This document shows positions 9,803 through 18,433 of a DNA stretch of 64,000 bases, piece after piece (the first letter of the stretch is position 1; each line of letters starts with the position of its first letter). The notes under the pieces are model-generated. The model was given only the letters and a program-made list of their open reading frames with translations, was not told where the DNA came from and did no database searches. The stretch lies in contig NZ_BAUV01000018.1 in assembly GCF_000513135.1 (NCBI RefSeq), forward strand, positions 1 through 64,000. Direction: 5' to 3'. The DNA comes from Halalkalibacter akibai JCM 9157 (GTDB taxonomy: Bacteria; Bacillota; Bacilli; Bacillales; Bacillaceae_D). The translations under genes were made by a program, and so were the position numbers.

Positions 9803-10456
9803 TTAGTAAGTATCGTAATCCTCTAAGTTCTCAGCAATAATAGGCTTACTTGTGTCAATGTGACCAAATAGTTCTGGGTGAATTTCACCAGAAATTAATA
9901 CTTGAGTTTGATCATAACCAAATTGTTTCAATGTCATCGCAATTTGTTGAAGAAGCATGTATTCAGTTCCCGAACCTACTTGAGTATCTAACAAAGTTTC
10001 TGAGAAAGAAACGTGTGCAACTCCATCAATGATCTCTACAGATTCAACCTCTACATTAGGTGCTACAAGAGAGGTTAACCCTTCTTCTGTAGGACCAGCA
10101 ATCCATGCTTCAAGAGCTGATTGATAAAGGTGATCTGTTACTTCGATCACTCTAGTCACTTTATACATGTCCATCACATTGTCATCGGAATAAATTAGTT
10201 CAATCGTCATTGTGGTTGGTTCGACTTCAACAACCGGTTCAGTTTCTTCCGATGTTACTTCTTCGACTTTTGTATCTGGTTCTTCCACTGCTTCGTCTAT
10301 TTCTTGTTCAGTTTCAATCTCATCTGCATCATTGATTTCTTCCATTTCAATTTGATCAGCAGCTCCAGGAACTTCATTACTGCTAGCACCTTGCCCGCAG
10401 GCAGTTAGAAAAAGGATGAATAGTCCAGATAAGAGAAGCATCCATTGTCTTTTCAT
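9803..10456 (-). CDS. GerM-domain lipoprotein
   Basis: The protein has 217 residues. The lipobox LTAC ends the signal sequence near residue 20. A very acidic low-complexity linker follows (about residues 30-80, mostly E, D, V and T). A GerM (sporulation/germination) domain occupies about 85-205, recognised by the family pattern in YQSALEAWIAGP, LVAPNVEVESVEIIDGVAHVSFS and LLQQIAMTL. GerM-domain lipoproteins act at the outer face of the membrane, in sporulation or cell-surface roles. The acidic linker would fit an alkaline or saline habitat. Single gene with its own terminator. Confidence 0.85.
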   Translation of the reverse strand: MKRQWMLLLSGLFILFLTACGQGASSNEVPGAADQIEMEEINDADEIETEQEIDEAVEEPDTKVEEVTSEETEPVVEVEPTTMTIELIYSDDNVMDMYKVTRVIEVTDHLYQSALEAWIAGPTEEGLTSLVAPNVEVESVEIIDGVAHVSFSETLLDTQVGSGTEYMLLQQIAMTLKQFGYDQTQVLISGEIHPELFGHIDTSKPIIAENLEDYDTY

Positions 10457-10688
10457 TGTGCTTTCCCCCTTTTATTAATGTTCTTTAAAGTTTCATCTAT
10501 CTGTAAAATACTTTCTTCTTAAATGATACATGATTCATGATTCATGTCATATTACAATGAATAATTTTAAAAGAAAAAATAGATGTTTCAATCGTTTTTA
10601 AAAGTTCAGACAAGAACAAAGAAGAAGAAAATGGTACAATATAAAATATGGAAAAGAAAAAAGAGTAGAATTAGGAAGGGATTTTGCC

Positions 10689-11774
10689 ATGCCACAAACA
10701 AAGGCTTTCCGAATTGGGTACGGAATTGTATTAGTGTTTATAATTATTTATCTAGGTTCTTTAATTGACTGGGTGTTTCGACCTGTGGTTGTGTTAGTTC
10801 AAACTTTATTTGCACCTGTTATTTTAGGTGGAGTTCTTTATTACTTATTAAGACCATTTGTAAATATCTTGTCCTTGAAATTACCACGAACTCTGGCTAT
10901 TCTTATTCTTTATTTAGGTGTAGTAGGGGTTGTAACAGCTTTTGTATTATTAATTGGACCGGAACTTCAGATTCAATTTTACAGTTTCACTCGAAATATG
11001 CCTGTTTTTATAAATGAAATTAGAGATATGTTTATTAGCCTTCAAGAGAATGAATATGTTTCTAGGTTCCAGGAAAGTGAGAATTTTTCTTTAGAAGAAA
11101 TAACCCTTGATCTCGCTAATTATTTGAATAATATTATCTCAAATATTGGGCATAATATTGCAGGATTTCTAGGTTTTATTGCTAACGCGTTACTAATCAT
11201 AGTTATTATTCCGTTTGTCTTATTTTACATGTTAAAAGAAGGGGAAAAAGCTCCAAACCAACTTCTTAAGTTGTTGCCTGAAAAAAGACAAAATGAAGGT
11301 AGAGAAGTGTTAGGTGCGATGGATTATGCCCTTAGTTCTTATATACAAGGACAAATCTTAGTGAGTATTTGTGTCGGAATCCTAGCTTACATTGCATTTC
11401 TTATTATCGGGCTCGACTACCCGCTGGTGTTAGCTTTAGTTGCCATGTTTACAAACGTAATTCCGTTTGTCGGACCTTGGATTGGGACGATTCCAGCTGT
11501 TATTGTAGGTCTACTGCACTCGCCATTAATGGCGTTACTTGTCATCTTGGTAGTTGTTATCGTTCAGCAAATAGAAAGTAACTTAATTTCTCCTCAAATC
11601 ATGGGAAGAAAGTTGTCCATACACCCACTAACGATTATTTTTCTTCTTTTAGTGGCAGGGCGCTTTGCAGGACTGTTAGGACTTTTAATTGCAGTTCCAA
11701 CCTACGCTGTCGGAAAAGTGTTAGTTTTACATATTTACCGACTATGGTTGCTTAGAAATACTACAATTGAATAA
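10689..11774 (+). CDS. AI-2E family (PF01594) transporter, YtvI-like membrane protein
   Basis: This 361-residue polytopic membrane protein has hydrophobic segments at both ends around a soluble middle (about 100-155, PVFINEIRDMFISLQENEY). It carries the family's C-terminal signature (YPLVLALVAMFTNVIPFVGPWIGTIPAVIVGLL, then QQIESNLISPQIMGRKLSIHPL). Family members export small molecules such as autoinducer-2 or act as ion antiporters; the substrate cannot be told from sequence. AGGAAGGG lies about 9 nt before the ATG. Confidence 0.88.
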   Translation: MPQTKAFRIGYGIVLVFIIIYLGSLIDWVFRPVVVLVQTLFAPVILGGVLYYLLRPFVNILSLKLPRTLAILILYLGVVGVVTAFVLLIGPELQIQFYSFTRNMPVFINEIRDMFISLQENEYVSRFQESENFSLEEITLDLANYLNNIISNIGHNIAGFLGFIANALLIIVIIPFVLFYMLKEGEKAPNQLLKLLPEKRQNEGREVLGAMDYALSSYIQGQILVSICVGILAYIAFLIIGLDYPLVLALVAMFTNVIPFVGPWIGTIPAVIVGLLHSPLMALLVILVVVIVQQIESNLISPQIMGRKLSIHPLTIIFLLLVAGRFAGLLGLLIAVPTYAVGKVLVLHIYRLWLLRNTTIE

Positions 11775-11828
11775 ATGTATAAAATGCTAATCAAACAGGT
11801 TCACAAAACACAAATGTTAATTTCTACA

Positions 11829-12040
11829 GGTTATTTTCGTAAAGATGGTTACTGTGTAGTGGTTTTTCCTCTTAGTGAAATGGAGCGGAAGTCACTCGAC
11901 TCCTGCGGGATCAAGAGGTATAGGCGAGACCCCCAGGCAAAGCCGAGGAGGGCTCGGCACCTTCCCGCGAAAAGCGAGTGACTGGAGCCCAATGGAACGG
12001 ACATTCGGAGAACGACGACAACTAAGTATAAGTAAGAACC
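11829..12040 (+). repeat. MITE-like intergenic repeat, copy C (near complete)
   Basis: The copy is 212 bases. It begins GGTTATTTTCGTAAAGATGG and ends TATAAGTAAGAACC, an inverted match to its start. The arms AGTCACTCGACTCCTGCGGGA and TCCCGCGAAAAGCGAGTGAC, and CCCCAGGCAAAGCCGAGG / AGGGCTCGGC, make a long palindromic fold. Open reading frames across it are by-products of the palindrome. Confidence 0.8.
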
Positions 12041-12073
12041 CAAAAATATAAAGAAAAACCAAGAGGTGTAAAG

Positions 12074-12448
12074 ATGAGTTTCGAACATGATGGTATCAAA
12101 CAGGTAGAAAAAGAAGAGTTAAAGGAATTATTGAAAAATCAAGATCAGGCACCTATTATTATTGATGTGCGAGAACTTGATGAATATGAAGAAGGTCATA
12201 TTCCGGGCTTGCCTTTAATTCCAATGAGTAACTTCCCAAACATTGTCGATCAATTGGATAAAGAACAGTCCTATTTGTTTGTATGTCGCAGTGGTGGTCG
12301 AAGTCAAAATGTTGCTATGTTTTTGCAAAACCAAGGTTTTAAAGATGTCAGTAATTATTATGGTGGTATGCTGGCTTGGGATGGCGAGGTGAAATCAGGA
12401 GCAGAGTGGATTGTTAAAGATGTAAAAGAGATAAAAGGCATGAGCTAA
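12074..12448 (+). CDS. Rhodanese-like sulfurtransferase domain protein
   Basis: The 124-residue single-domain protein carries IIDVRELDEYEEGHIPG (rhodanese CH2A-like motif) and an active-site loop FVCRSGGRSQNVA with the persulfide-forming cysteine. It probably moves sulfane sulfur in the cytoplasm. The start ATG follows AAGAGGTG. It is a monocistronic gene, and its terminator overlaps the last codons. Confidence 0.92.
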   Translation: MSFEHDGIKQVEKEELKELLKNQDQAPIIIDVRELDEYEEGHIPGLPLIPMSNFPNIVDQLDKEQSYLFVCRSGGRSQNVAMFLQNQGFKDVSNYYGGMLAWDGEVKSGAEWIVKDVKEIKGMS

Positions 12449-12470
12449 AGCTCATGCCTTTTCGCTTTTT
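12433..12470 (+). terminator. Terminator after rhodanese gene
   Basis: AAAGGCATGAGCT pairs with AGCTCATGCCTTTT and is followed by CGCTTTTT. It overlaps the end of the coding sequence. Confidence 0.8.
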
Positions 12471-12478
12471 CAGAGGTC

Positions 12479-12610
12479 TTAAAGGTGATCCGTTTTCTTA
12501 GAATAACTATGTTTACCATGCTCAGCATTGACATGAGCTTGTTCATTCTTTTGACGATTAAGTGCGTTATGATCTTTTTTCTTTTTATTGTCGTCACCGG
12601 TTCTAGACAT
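12479..12610 (-). CDS. Small basic protein, DUF3941-like
   Basis: A 43-residue reading frame starts at the ATG at 12610, behind GAAGGTGACATC, and stops at 12479. The protein is highly charged and hydrophilic (Lys, Asn, Asp and His rich) and ends YSKKTDHL. I remember this tail as the hallmark of the short Bacillus family DUF3941; that assignment is from memory. It has no cysteine or membrane segment. Such short basic proteins are common in spore formers, but no role is known. Confidence 0.65.
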   Translation of the reverse strand: MSRTGDDNKKKKDHNALNRQKNEQAHVNAEHGKHSYSKKTDHL

Positions 12611-12730
12611 GATGTCACCTTCTTTCAGTCGTTTTCAAGTTTAGATTGTCCTTTTTTTTAAAAATGTATGATGTTTTATAAGTAAGAAGAGGGGTATATA
12701 ATAACTATCAACGAAAAAGGTGGAGATAAA

Positions 12731-13000
12731 ATGATTAAGAAATCGATTATAGCGTCAGTTGCTGCAATTACAGCCACAACAGTTATGTTAGGAAAACGAA
12801 ATCTTAGATCTAAAGTATCTCGATCTATGCGACAAATGTACACAAAGATCACTAGAAATGATTCAAAGAAGAAAGTAGAACAAGATAAAAAAATCGGACT
12901 TTCCCATCCTTACGATTTTGAAGATAATAAAATGATCGGTGAAGGCGCACTAACGAGTGTGCAGTATTATAATCAAAAGCAACAAAAAAGTCACCAGTAA
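12731..13000 (+). CDS. Small uncharacterised protein with N-terminal hydrophobic segment
   Basis: The 89-residue protein follows a good ribosome-binding site (AAGGTGGAGATAAA). Residues 4-20 (KSIIASVAAITATTVML) could be a membrane anchor or signal. The rest is very basic (RNLRSKVSRSMRQMY) and ends with a polar tail. A terminator overlaps the stop. I do not recognise the family. Confidence 0.7.
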   Translation: MIKKSIIASVAAITATTVMLGKRNLRSKVSRSMRQMYTKITRNDSKKKVEQDKKIGLSHPYDFEDNKMIGEGALTSVQYYNQKQQKSHQ

Positions 13001-13020
13001 TTGGTGACTTTTTTGTTTTT
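12984..13020 (+). terminator. Terminator after 12731-13000
   Basis: AAAAGTCACCA pairs with TGGTGACTTTTTT, followed by a T run. Confidence 0.85.
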
Positions 13021-13104
13021 TATTGTTAAGTGGGGTAAAATGAATTGTCGAATAGAGAATGATATAATTAGAAAAATTGTCTAAAAAAGGGTGGTAATGA
13101 ACAG

Positions 13105-13881
13105 ATGATCACAATAACAAATGAAACGTTTGGAAACATTCCAACGTTACATGTAGTGAAAGAGGAAGCAAGAAAAGAAAAAAACCTCCCAACAATCTTT
13201 TTTTTACACGGGTTTACAAGTGCTAAAGAACATAATTTACATGTTGCTTATTTACTTGCAGAAAAAGGGTTTCGAGTTCTTTTACCAGATGCTCTTCATC
13301 ATGGAGAAAGAGAAAATCAACTAGATAAACAAGAGAGAGATTTAGCTTTTTGGGAAATTGTTTTAACATCAATAAGAGAACTAGAAGTATTGAAAATAAC
13401 ACTAGAGGAAAAAGGGTTGGTTACTAAAGAGAATATTGGCGTTATGGGAACTTCAATGGGGGCAATCACGTTGTACGGAGCATTAACTCAATATAATTGG
13501 ATTCAATCAGCTGTCTCCTTTATGGGAACTGCTTATTATGAGATATTTGCAAGTGGTCTCTTATCAAATGTTGAGCAACAAGGATTGACTATTGAACAAC
13601 AGGTAAAAGAAAAGATGTTTGAGCAAATTAAACCGTTTGATTTATCGGGTCAATTAAATAAGTTAGAGGGTCGTCCTTTATTCATATGGCATGGAACAGA
13701 AGATAAAGTTGTGCCATACTCGCTATCGCAGAAATTATATTCAGAATTAGCTGCAGAATATGATGAAACACCGTGGAAATTGCACTTTATGACAGAGGAA
13801 ACGGGTCATAAAGTGTCTAGAAGAGCTGTATTAAAGTCTATAGAATGGCTAAACCAACATTTATGTAAGGTTAGTTCGTAA
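13105..13881 (+). CDS. yitV: Alpha/beta-hydrolase esterase, YitV-like
   Basis: The 258-residue alpha/beta hydrolase has an oxyanion loop in FLHGFTSAKEH and the nucleophile elbow GTSMGA (Ser). The acid is in HGTEDKVVP and the catalytic His in ETGHKVS. It overlaps yitT by one base (TAATG), and the ipi-like gene follows; in B. subtilis as I recall, yitV, yitT and ipi are also neighbours, which supports the name. Likely a cytoplasmic esterase of unknown substrate. Confidence 0.85.
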   Translation: MITITNETFGNIPTLHVVKEEARKEKNLPTIFFLHGFTSAKEHNLHVAYLLAEKGFRVLLPDALHHGERENQLDKQERDLAFWEIVLTSIRELEVLKITLEEKGLVTKENIGVMGTSMGAITLYGALTQYNWIQSAVSFMGTAYYEIFASGLLSNVEQQGLTIEQQVKEKMFEQIKPFDLSGQLNKLEGRPLFIWHGTEDKVVPYSLSQKLYSELAAEYDETPWKLHFMTEETGHKVSRRAVLKSIEWLNQHLCKVSS

Positions 13882-14714
13882 TGAAGCAAAGAACGGTTCA
13901 GGAATTACAGAAAATAATTGCTGTTGTAGTCGGGGCACTTTTTATTGCTGCAGGATTAAACTTCTTTTTAATTCCAGCTAATGTATTTGCTAGTGGGTTT
14001 ACGGGCGTAGCTCAAATTATCGCTGTTGTTATACCTCTTTCAACAGGTGTGCTATTGTTTCTACTTAACATTCCAGTTGCCATTCTTGGTTGGTTGAAGA
14101 TAGGTAAAAGTTTTACGGTTTATAGTTTTATTAATGTAGTAATTACTACTTTCTTTTTAGAAGTATTACCTGTCTGGCAATTCTCACCAGATATTTTATT
14201 GAATGCTGTATTTGGCGGGGTAATTCTAGCGATAGGAGCGGGTATTCCATTAAAATGGGGTTCATCTTCTGGTGGTTTGGATATCATTGCACTGATTCTC
14301 TCAAGAATAAGTGATCGACCGGTAGGAATTTACTTTTTAGGATTAAATAGTGTGATTGTAATAACTTCTGGACTGTTGTTTGATCCTGAGAAGGCATTGT
14401 ATACTTTAGTTACGTTATACGTATCTTCTAGAGTTATTGATGCGATTTATACTCGTCATGTGAAGCTTACTGCAATGATCGTCACTAAAAATGCAGATCT
14501 TCTAAGAGAAGCAATTCATCAGCGTGTCACGAGAGGCATAACAAGAATACCTGCAAAGGGTGGTTATACTTCTGAAAACCAAGAGGTGCTCATGATTGTT
14601 ATTACTCGGTATGAGTTGTATGAACTAAAACAGGTTATTAATGAAGTTGATCCAAATGCTTTTACCAATATAGTTGAGACAGCCGGAATCTTTGGTTTCT
14701 TCCGAAAAGAGTAA
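13881..14714 (+). CDS. yitT: YitT family membrane protein (DUF161-DUF2179)
   Basis: The 277-residue protein has five to six transmembrane segments in its first 200 residues (two DUF161-like units, with FASGFTGVAQI and GGVILAIGAGIPLKWGSSSGGLDII). A C-terminal cytoplasmic DUF2179 domain follows (about 205-277; TKNADLLREAIHQ, TRGITRIPAKGGYT, VDPNAF). Transport substrate unknown. Its start overlaps the yitV stop, so the two are coupled. Confidence 0.88.
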   Translation: MKQRTVQELQKIIAVVVGALFIAAGLNFFLIPANVFASGFTGVAQIIAVVIPLSTGVLLFLLNIPVAILGWLKIGKSFTVYSFINVVITTFFLEVLPVWQFSPDILLNAVFGGVILAIGAGIPLKWGSSSGGLDIIALILSRISDRPVGIYFLGLNSVIVITSGLLFDPEKALYTLVTLYVSSRVIDAIYTRHVKLTAMIVTKNADLLREAIHQRVTRGITRIPAKGGYTSENQEVLMIVITRYELYELKQVINEVDPNAFTNIVETAGIFGFFRKE

Positions 14715-14726
14715 AGGGGTGACAGT

Positions 14727-15191
14727 ATGAGAAAGTTTCTAATTGTAATCATGGTTCTTTTTCTGACAGCGTGTGGGACAGGAGTCCATGCACCGGTTGA
14801 GACGAATGAAGGAGACGATACAATGTCTAATGAAAAATGGCTATTTGATGTTGAAACAGAGCAAAATGATAACGAATTACTTGTTAGAATGTTAGTAACG
14901 AATAATCAAGAGCAAGAAGCATCATTAGATTTTTCTTCAGGACAGAAATATGAAATTCTTTTGAAAAATGAAGCTGGAGAAGTAGAATACCGTTATTCTG
15001 AAGGTATGATGTTTACAATGGCACTTATCCACGAACCATTTGAAGCGGGGGAAACTAAGGTTTATGAAGAGAGAATAGCCCTAGATTCAATATCTGCTGG
15101 TTCGTATGTTTTAGAGGCGGAGCTTGTTTTGGCTGGCGCCGATTTAAACGATGAATTGTTCAAAAAGCAAGTATCTGTAGAGATTAACTAA
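14727..15191 (+). CDS. BsuPI-like proteinase-inhibitor-domain lipoprotein
   Basis: The protein has 154 residues. The N-terminus MRKFLIVIMVLFLTACG is a lipoprotein signal (lipobox LTAC, Cys16). A polar linker and a beta-sandwich BsuPI-type domain follow (about 40-150; LLVRMLVTNNQEQEASLDFSSGQKYE and the end AGSYVLEAELVL). In B. subtilis the ipi product near yitT is a cytoplasmic inhibitor of intracellular serine protease; here the domain is predicted outside the membrane. It sits 12 bases after yitT. I keep the ipi symbol out because location and function may differ. Confidence 0.78.
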   Translation: MRKFLIVIMVLFLTACGTGVHAPVETNEGDDTMSNEKWLFDVETEQNDNELLVRMLVTNNQEQEASLDFSSGQKYEILLKNEAGEVEYRYSEGMMFTMALIHEPFEAGETKVYEERIALDSISAGSYVLEAELVLAGADLNDELFKKQVSVEIN

Positions 15192-15194
15192 CAA

Positions 15195-15238
15195 CAAAAA
15201 GAGGGTATCCCACAGGAAAACTGATGGATACCCTCTTT
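15195..15238. terminator. Bidirectional terminator between convergent genes
   Basis: AAAGAGGGTATCC pairs with GGATACCCTCTTT. It serves the ipi-like gene (+) and the operon ending at 15240 (-). Confidence 0.85.
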
Positions 15239-15239
15239 G

Positions 15240-15422
15240 TTATTTAACTTGCTTCCATTTTCGAATCGCTTCTTGTTGGATGGCTCGTTTTAAAACATGG
15301 TACTGATCTTTTTCTGTATCAGCATCATTCACTTCAGGTTTGGGTGTAGAGCTTAGCATCTCTTCTTGCTGTTTGCCATACCAAAAATCGGCAAACGGAT
15401 TTTCTAACTTTTTGGTGGTCAT
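15240..15422 (-). CDS. Small hydrophilic protein at the end of the SNF2 operon
   Basis: A 60-residue charged protein starts at 15422 behind AAGGAG (spacing about 8). It contains NPFADFWYGKQQEEM near the N-terminus, no cysteine and no membrane segment. It follows the SNF2 helicase stop by 17 bases on the same strand, so it is probably the last gene of that operon. No function recognised. Confidence 0.7.
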   Translation of the reverse strand: MTTKKLENPFADFWYGKQQEEMLSSTPKPEVNDADTEKDQYHVLKRAIQQEAIRKWKQVK

Positions 15423-15439
15423 TTATGGTGACTCCTTAG

Positions 15440-18433
15440 TTACAATGTAAGTTGTATTAATTCAAAAATCTCTTCATTCGTTAACTCTGTTATACGTTGT
15501 TCACCTGCTGCTAATATATTGTCTGCAAGAGCTTGCTTCTTCACCAACATTCTGTCAATACGTTCCTCTAAAGTTCCTGTTGTTACTAACTTATGAACCG
15601 TTACATCTTTTGTTTGGCCAATTCGATAAGCTCGATCTGTCGCTTGATTCTCAACTGCAGGGTTCCACCAACGATCATAATGAACAACATTGGTTGCTGA
15701 TGTTAAGTTAAGTCCAACCCCACCAGCTTTTAATGATAGAACAAAAAATTGAATATCAGATTGTTCCTGAAAAGCTTTAATTGCTTCTTGTCGTTTTATT
15801 CTCGTTAAACTCCCATGTAAAAAAGGAACTGTTTGTTGAAAATGTCTTTCTAGAGCTTGAGTCATAAGAAAGCCCATTTCTTTATACTGAGAAAAAATGA
15901 GAACTTTTTCTTTTTTAGAAAACAACTCGGTCGCAAGATTTAAAAAGGCATCCCATTTGCCAGATGTATGGTCATTTAGCGTTCGATCTTTTAGAAAATG
16001 AGCAGGATGATTACAAATCTGCTTTAATTTTGTTAGGCTCTTTAAGATAAGAGCTCGTCTCTCTAATGCAGAAACTTGTGCTAACTGCGTTACTATATCA
16101 TCAACAACAGCTTGGTAGAGACCTGCCTGTTCGAGAGATAAATGAACATGATGGATTATTTCTTCCTTTTTTGGAAGGCCAAGCTTTAGTGATTGGTCCG
16201 ATTTCTTTCGTCTTAAAATCAGAGGGTGAATAAGAGTTTGCAATTTCCTTAATTGTTCCTCATCCTGATCACGCTCAATCGGTTTCATGAAACTCTTTTG
16301 AAAATCCTGGTATGAACCAAGATACGAAGGGTTTAACACATCCAATAACGACCAAAGCTCTCTTAATCTATTTTCGATAGGTGTACCAGTTAACGCTACT
16401 CGGTGGGTTGCTTTAATCCCTTTAATAACACGACGCTGCTTCGTTTCAATATTTTTAATATGCTGTGCCTCATCTAAAATTAACCCGTTCCACGTCTTTT
16501 CTTGAAAAAAAGAACTGTCCCTTACACTTAATTGATAGGTAGTAATCACGATATCCCACTGACCAGAGTTCAGCTCTTCTTCGCTTAGACGAGCCGTCCC
16601 ATGATGAACAAAAACACGAATTGATGGAGCAAATTGCTCGCATTCGGCAACCCAATTGTACAAAAGTGAGGTAGGACAAATCAGCAAAAATGGCTGATGC
16701 TTCTCTGTCTTTTCCTTTTGTGAATGGATCACGTATAACATATAGGCAATGGTTTGGATTGATTTCCCAAGTCCCATGTCGTCGGCTAAACAACCACCAA
16801 AACCTGTTCGACGAAGGTGAGCTAACCAAGATACACCCTCAAGCTGATAAGGGCGAAGGGTTCCGGTTAATTCATCAGGAACTGAAATAAGTGTTGGAGT
16901 AGAATTATAAAGCTCTTTTAAGGATTCCGTAAGTTCTTTCCCCCAAGAAACGTCCCACTCAATGTCTAAATCACCTAAATCATCATCCAGATCTTCGTTC
17001 ATCTGATCTAAACGAAAAGCCTCTAAGTACGAAGTGTGGTCTTGTGCTCCTTCTAAATATTGAAGCAATTTATCTGCGAGTGTAGGGTCCCAGGAAGTCC
17101 ATTGGCCATTAGCATATAAAAATGGACGCTGACCTTCTACAAATTCTTGAAATTCTTTTTTACTAATCTTTTGGTCACCAAGAGCTATATCATAGGTGAA
17201 AGAAGCAACACTTTGCCAATCAAGTAACGGTTCACTTTTCGACCCACTTCGGTCTGGCTGGTCCATCACTAGTTTAACGCGAGGTTTTTTCTTTTCGGTC
17301 ATCCACTTTGGAACAATTAAATGAAATCCTATTTGTTTTAATAATTCGTCTGCGGATGTAAATAAATAATAAGCTTCTTCTGCTGTCAAAGAGAGAGTGG
17401 AAGCTGAAAGCCGTAATGGTTTCAGCAGTTCTATTTTAGTTTGAGCTTTTTTTAGGTCGATCTTTAATTGAGCAATTGGATTTTCACGCCATGGGTGTTC
17501 GCCTTTTTCTAATTGCTCCATCTCAATCATAAGAGAAGGTCTTTTACGATCAACCATACATAGAGAAACCTCCCAAGCTCCATCTTTTGATGCGGGTTCT
17601 CTTAATGCTAATCCAGACATGAATGGCTTTGTTTGAACTACACCAACTTGCTGTTGAAAGCGGGGCGTTGAAATTTCAGAAGCATATTTTCCTTTTTCAT
17701 TTAATTTCTCAATGACGGGCAACCATTCCGAACGCACGGAATGTTTCCAATCCGTAAAAGAGTTATACACAACTGGTTCCTGCATTAATGAACGGATCAA
17801 CCCATCTGTTAGTTTTAAAGTAATTTCCTGAAGTTGTTCAATGGTAACCACGCTACTAGTTTGCTGTTGAATGTAGCTTGTATTAGCCCTGATAGACCTA
17901 CCAGAAAGAGGGATCGCTTCTAACCAATGATCATATGGAAATTGCTCAAGTTGCCATTCTCCAGAACCGTTAGGGGAAAACGCACCGTCTACAATATGTT
18001 GTTGAATGTGTTCAATAAAAGAAATCCACTTTTGAAAATCGGGGGCTAAAGTAATGTCGGATTCTTGTTGCCACGATTTAAATAATGGTAGGTATTGAAC
18101 TAAGGTGTCAATTTGAAAACATAAGCCTTCGATAGGAAAGGAGTATTGCTCCATATTAGCTTGAGCTTGATATACAGTGATTTCTCCGGCTAGTGACTTA
18201 TAGATTCTTGATTGAATTGGAACATCAAGGATTGCTTTATCACTATCAATAAACGTTCCGTAAAAAGAGATTTGGTCTTTTTTAAATAACGTTAATTTCA
18301 ATTCGAATGGTGGATATAAGAATGGATATTGAAAGTTGACTATTTGGTCAAATCGTGATGTTGGAGGCCTTTCTGCCCAAATAAAGAAGGCCTCATCAAG
18401 CCAACCTGCATGAACGATGATATTAGAGGTCAA
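15440..18433 (-). CDS. ywqA: SNF2-family helicase (YwqA-like)
   Basis: The protein has 997 residues. The N-terminal 450 residues are SNF2-associated helicase region of bacterial type. The ATPase follows: DDMGLGKSIQTIAY (motif I), DEAQHIKN (motif II, DEAQ) and LTGTPIENR (motif III). The C-terminal lobe has FSQYKEMGFLM, SLKAGGVGLNLT and DRAYRIGQTKDV. It is an ATP-driven DNA translocase, probably in DNA repair or transcription-linked remodelling. The start is TTG at 18433, overlapping the upstream gene by 11 bases behind GAGGAG. B. subtilis pairs ywqB and ywqA in the same way. Confidence 0.88.
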   Translation of the reverse strand: MTSNIIVHAGWLDEAFFIWAERPPTSRFDQIVNFQYPFLYPPFELKLTLFKKDQISFYGTFIDSDKAILDVPIQSRIYKSLAGEITVYQAQANMEQYSFPIEGLCFQIDTLVQYLPLFKSWQQESDITLAPDFQKWISFIEHIQQHIVDGAFSPNGSGEWQLEQFPYDHWLEAIPLSGRSIRANTSYIQQQTSSVVTIEQLQEITLKLTDGLIRSLMQEPVVYNSFTDWKHSVRSEWLPVIEKLNEKGKYASEISTPRFQQQVGVVQTKPFMSGLALREPASKDGAWEVSLCMVDRKRPSLMIEMEQLEKGEHPWRENPIAQLKIDLKKAQTKIELLKPLRLSASTLSLTAEEAYYLFTSADELLKQIGFHLIVPKWMTEKKKPRVKLVMDQPDRSGSKSEPLLDWQSVASFTYDIALGDQKISKKEFQEFVEGQRPFLYANGQWTSWDPTLADKLLQYLEGAQDHTSYLEAFRLDQMNEDLDDDLGDLDIEWDVSWGKELTESLKELYNSTPTLISVPDELTGTLRPYQLEGVSWLAHLRRTGFGGCLADDMGLGKSIQTIAYMLYVIHSQKEKTEKHQPFLLICPTSLLYNWVAECEQFAPSIRVFVHHGTARLSEEELNSGQWDIVITTYQLSVRDSSFFQEKTWNGLILDEAQHIKNIETKQRRVIKGIKATHRVALTGTPIENRLRELWSLLDVLNPSYLGSYQDFQKSFMKPIERDQDEEQLRKLQTLIHPLILRRKKSDQSLKLGLPKKEEIIHHVHLSLEQAGLYQAVVDDIVTQLAQVSALERRALILKSLTKLKQICNHPAHFLKDRTLNDHTSGKWDAFLNLATELFSKKEKVLIFSQYKEMGFLMTQALERHFQQTVPFLHGSLTRIKRQEAIKAFQEQSDIQFFVLSLKAGGVGLNLTSATNVVHYDRWWNPAVENQATDRAYRIGQTKDVTVHKLVTTGTLEERIDRMLVKKQALADNILAAGEQRITELTNEEIFELIQLTL

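Noticed and set aside
11775-12088. Open frames on both strands across the repeat at 11829-12040
   Set aside because: They arise from the palindromic repeat, have no ribosome-binding site and resemble frames in the other copies.
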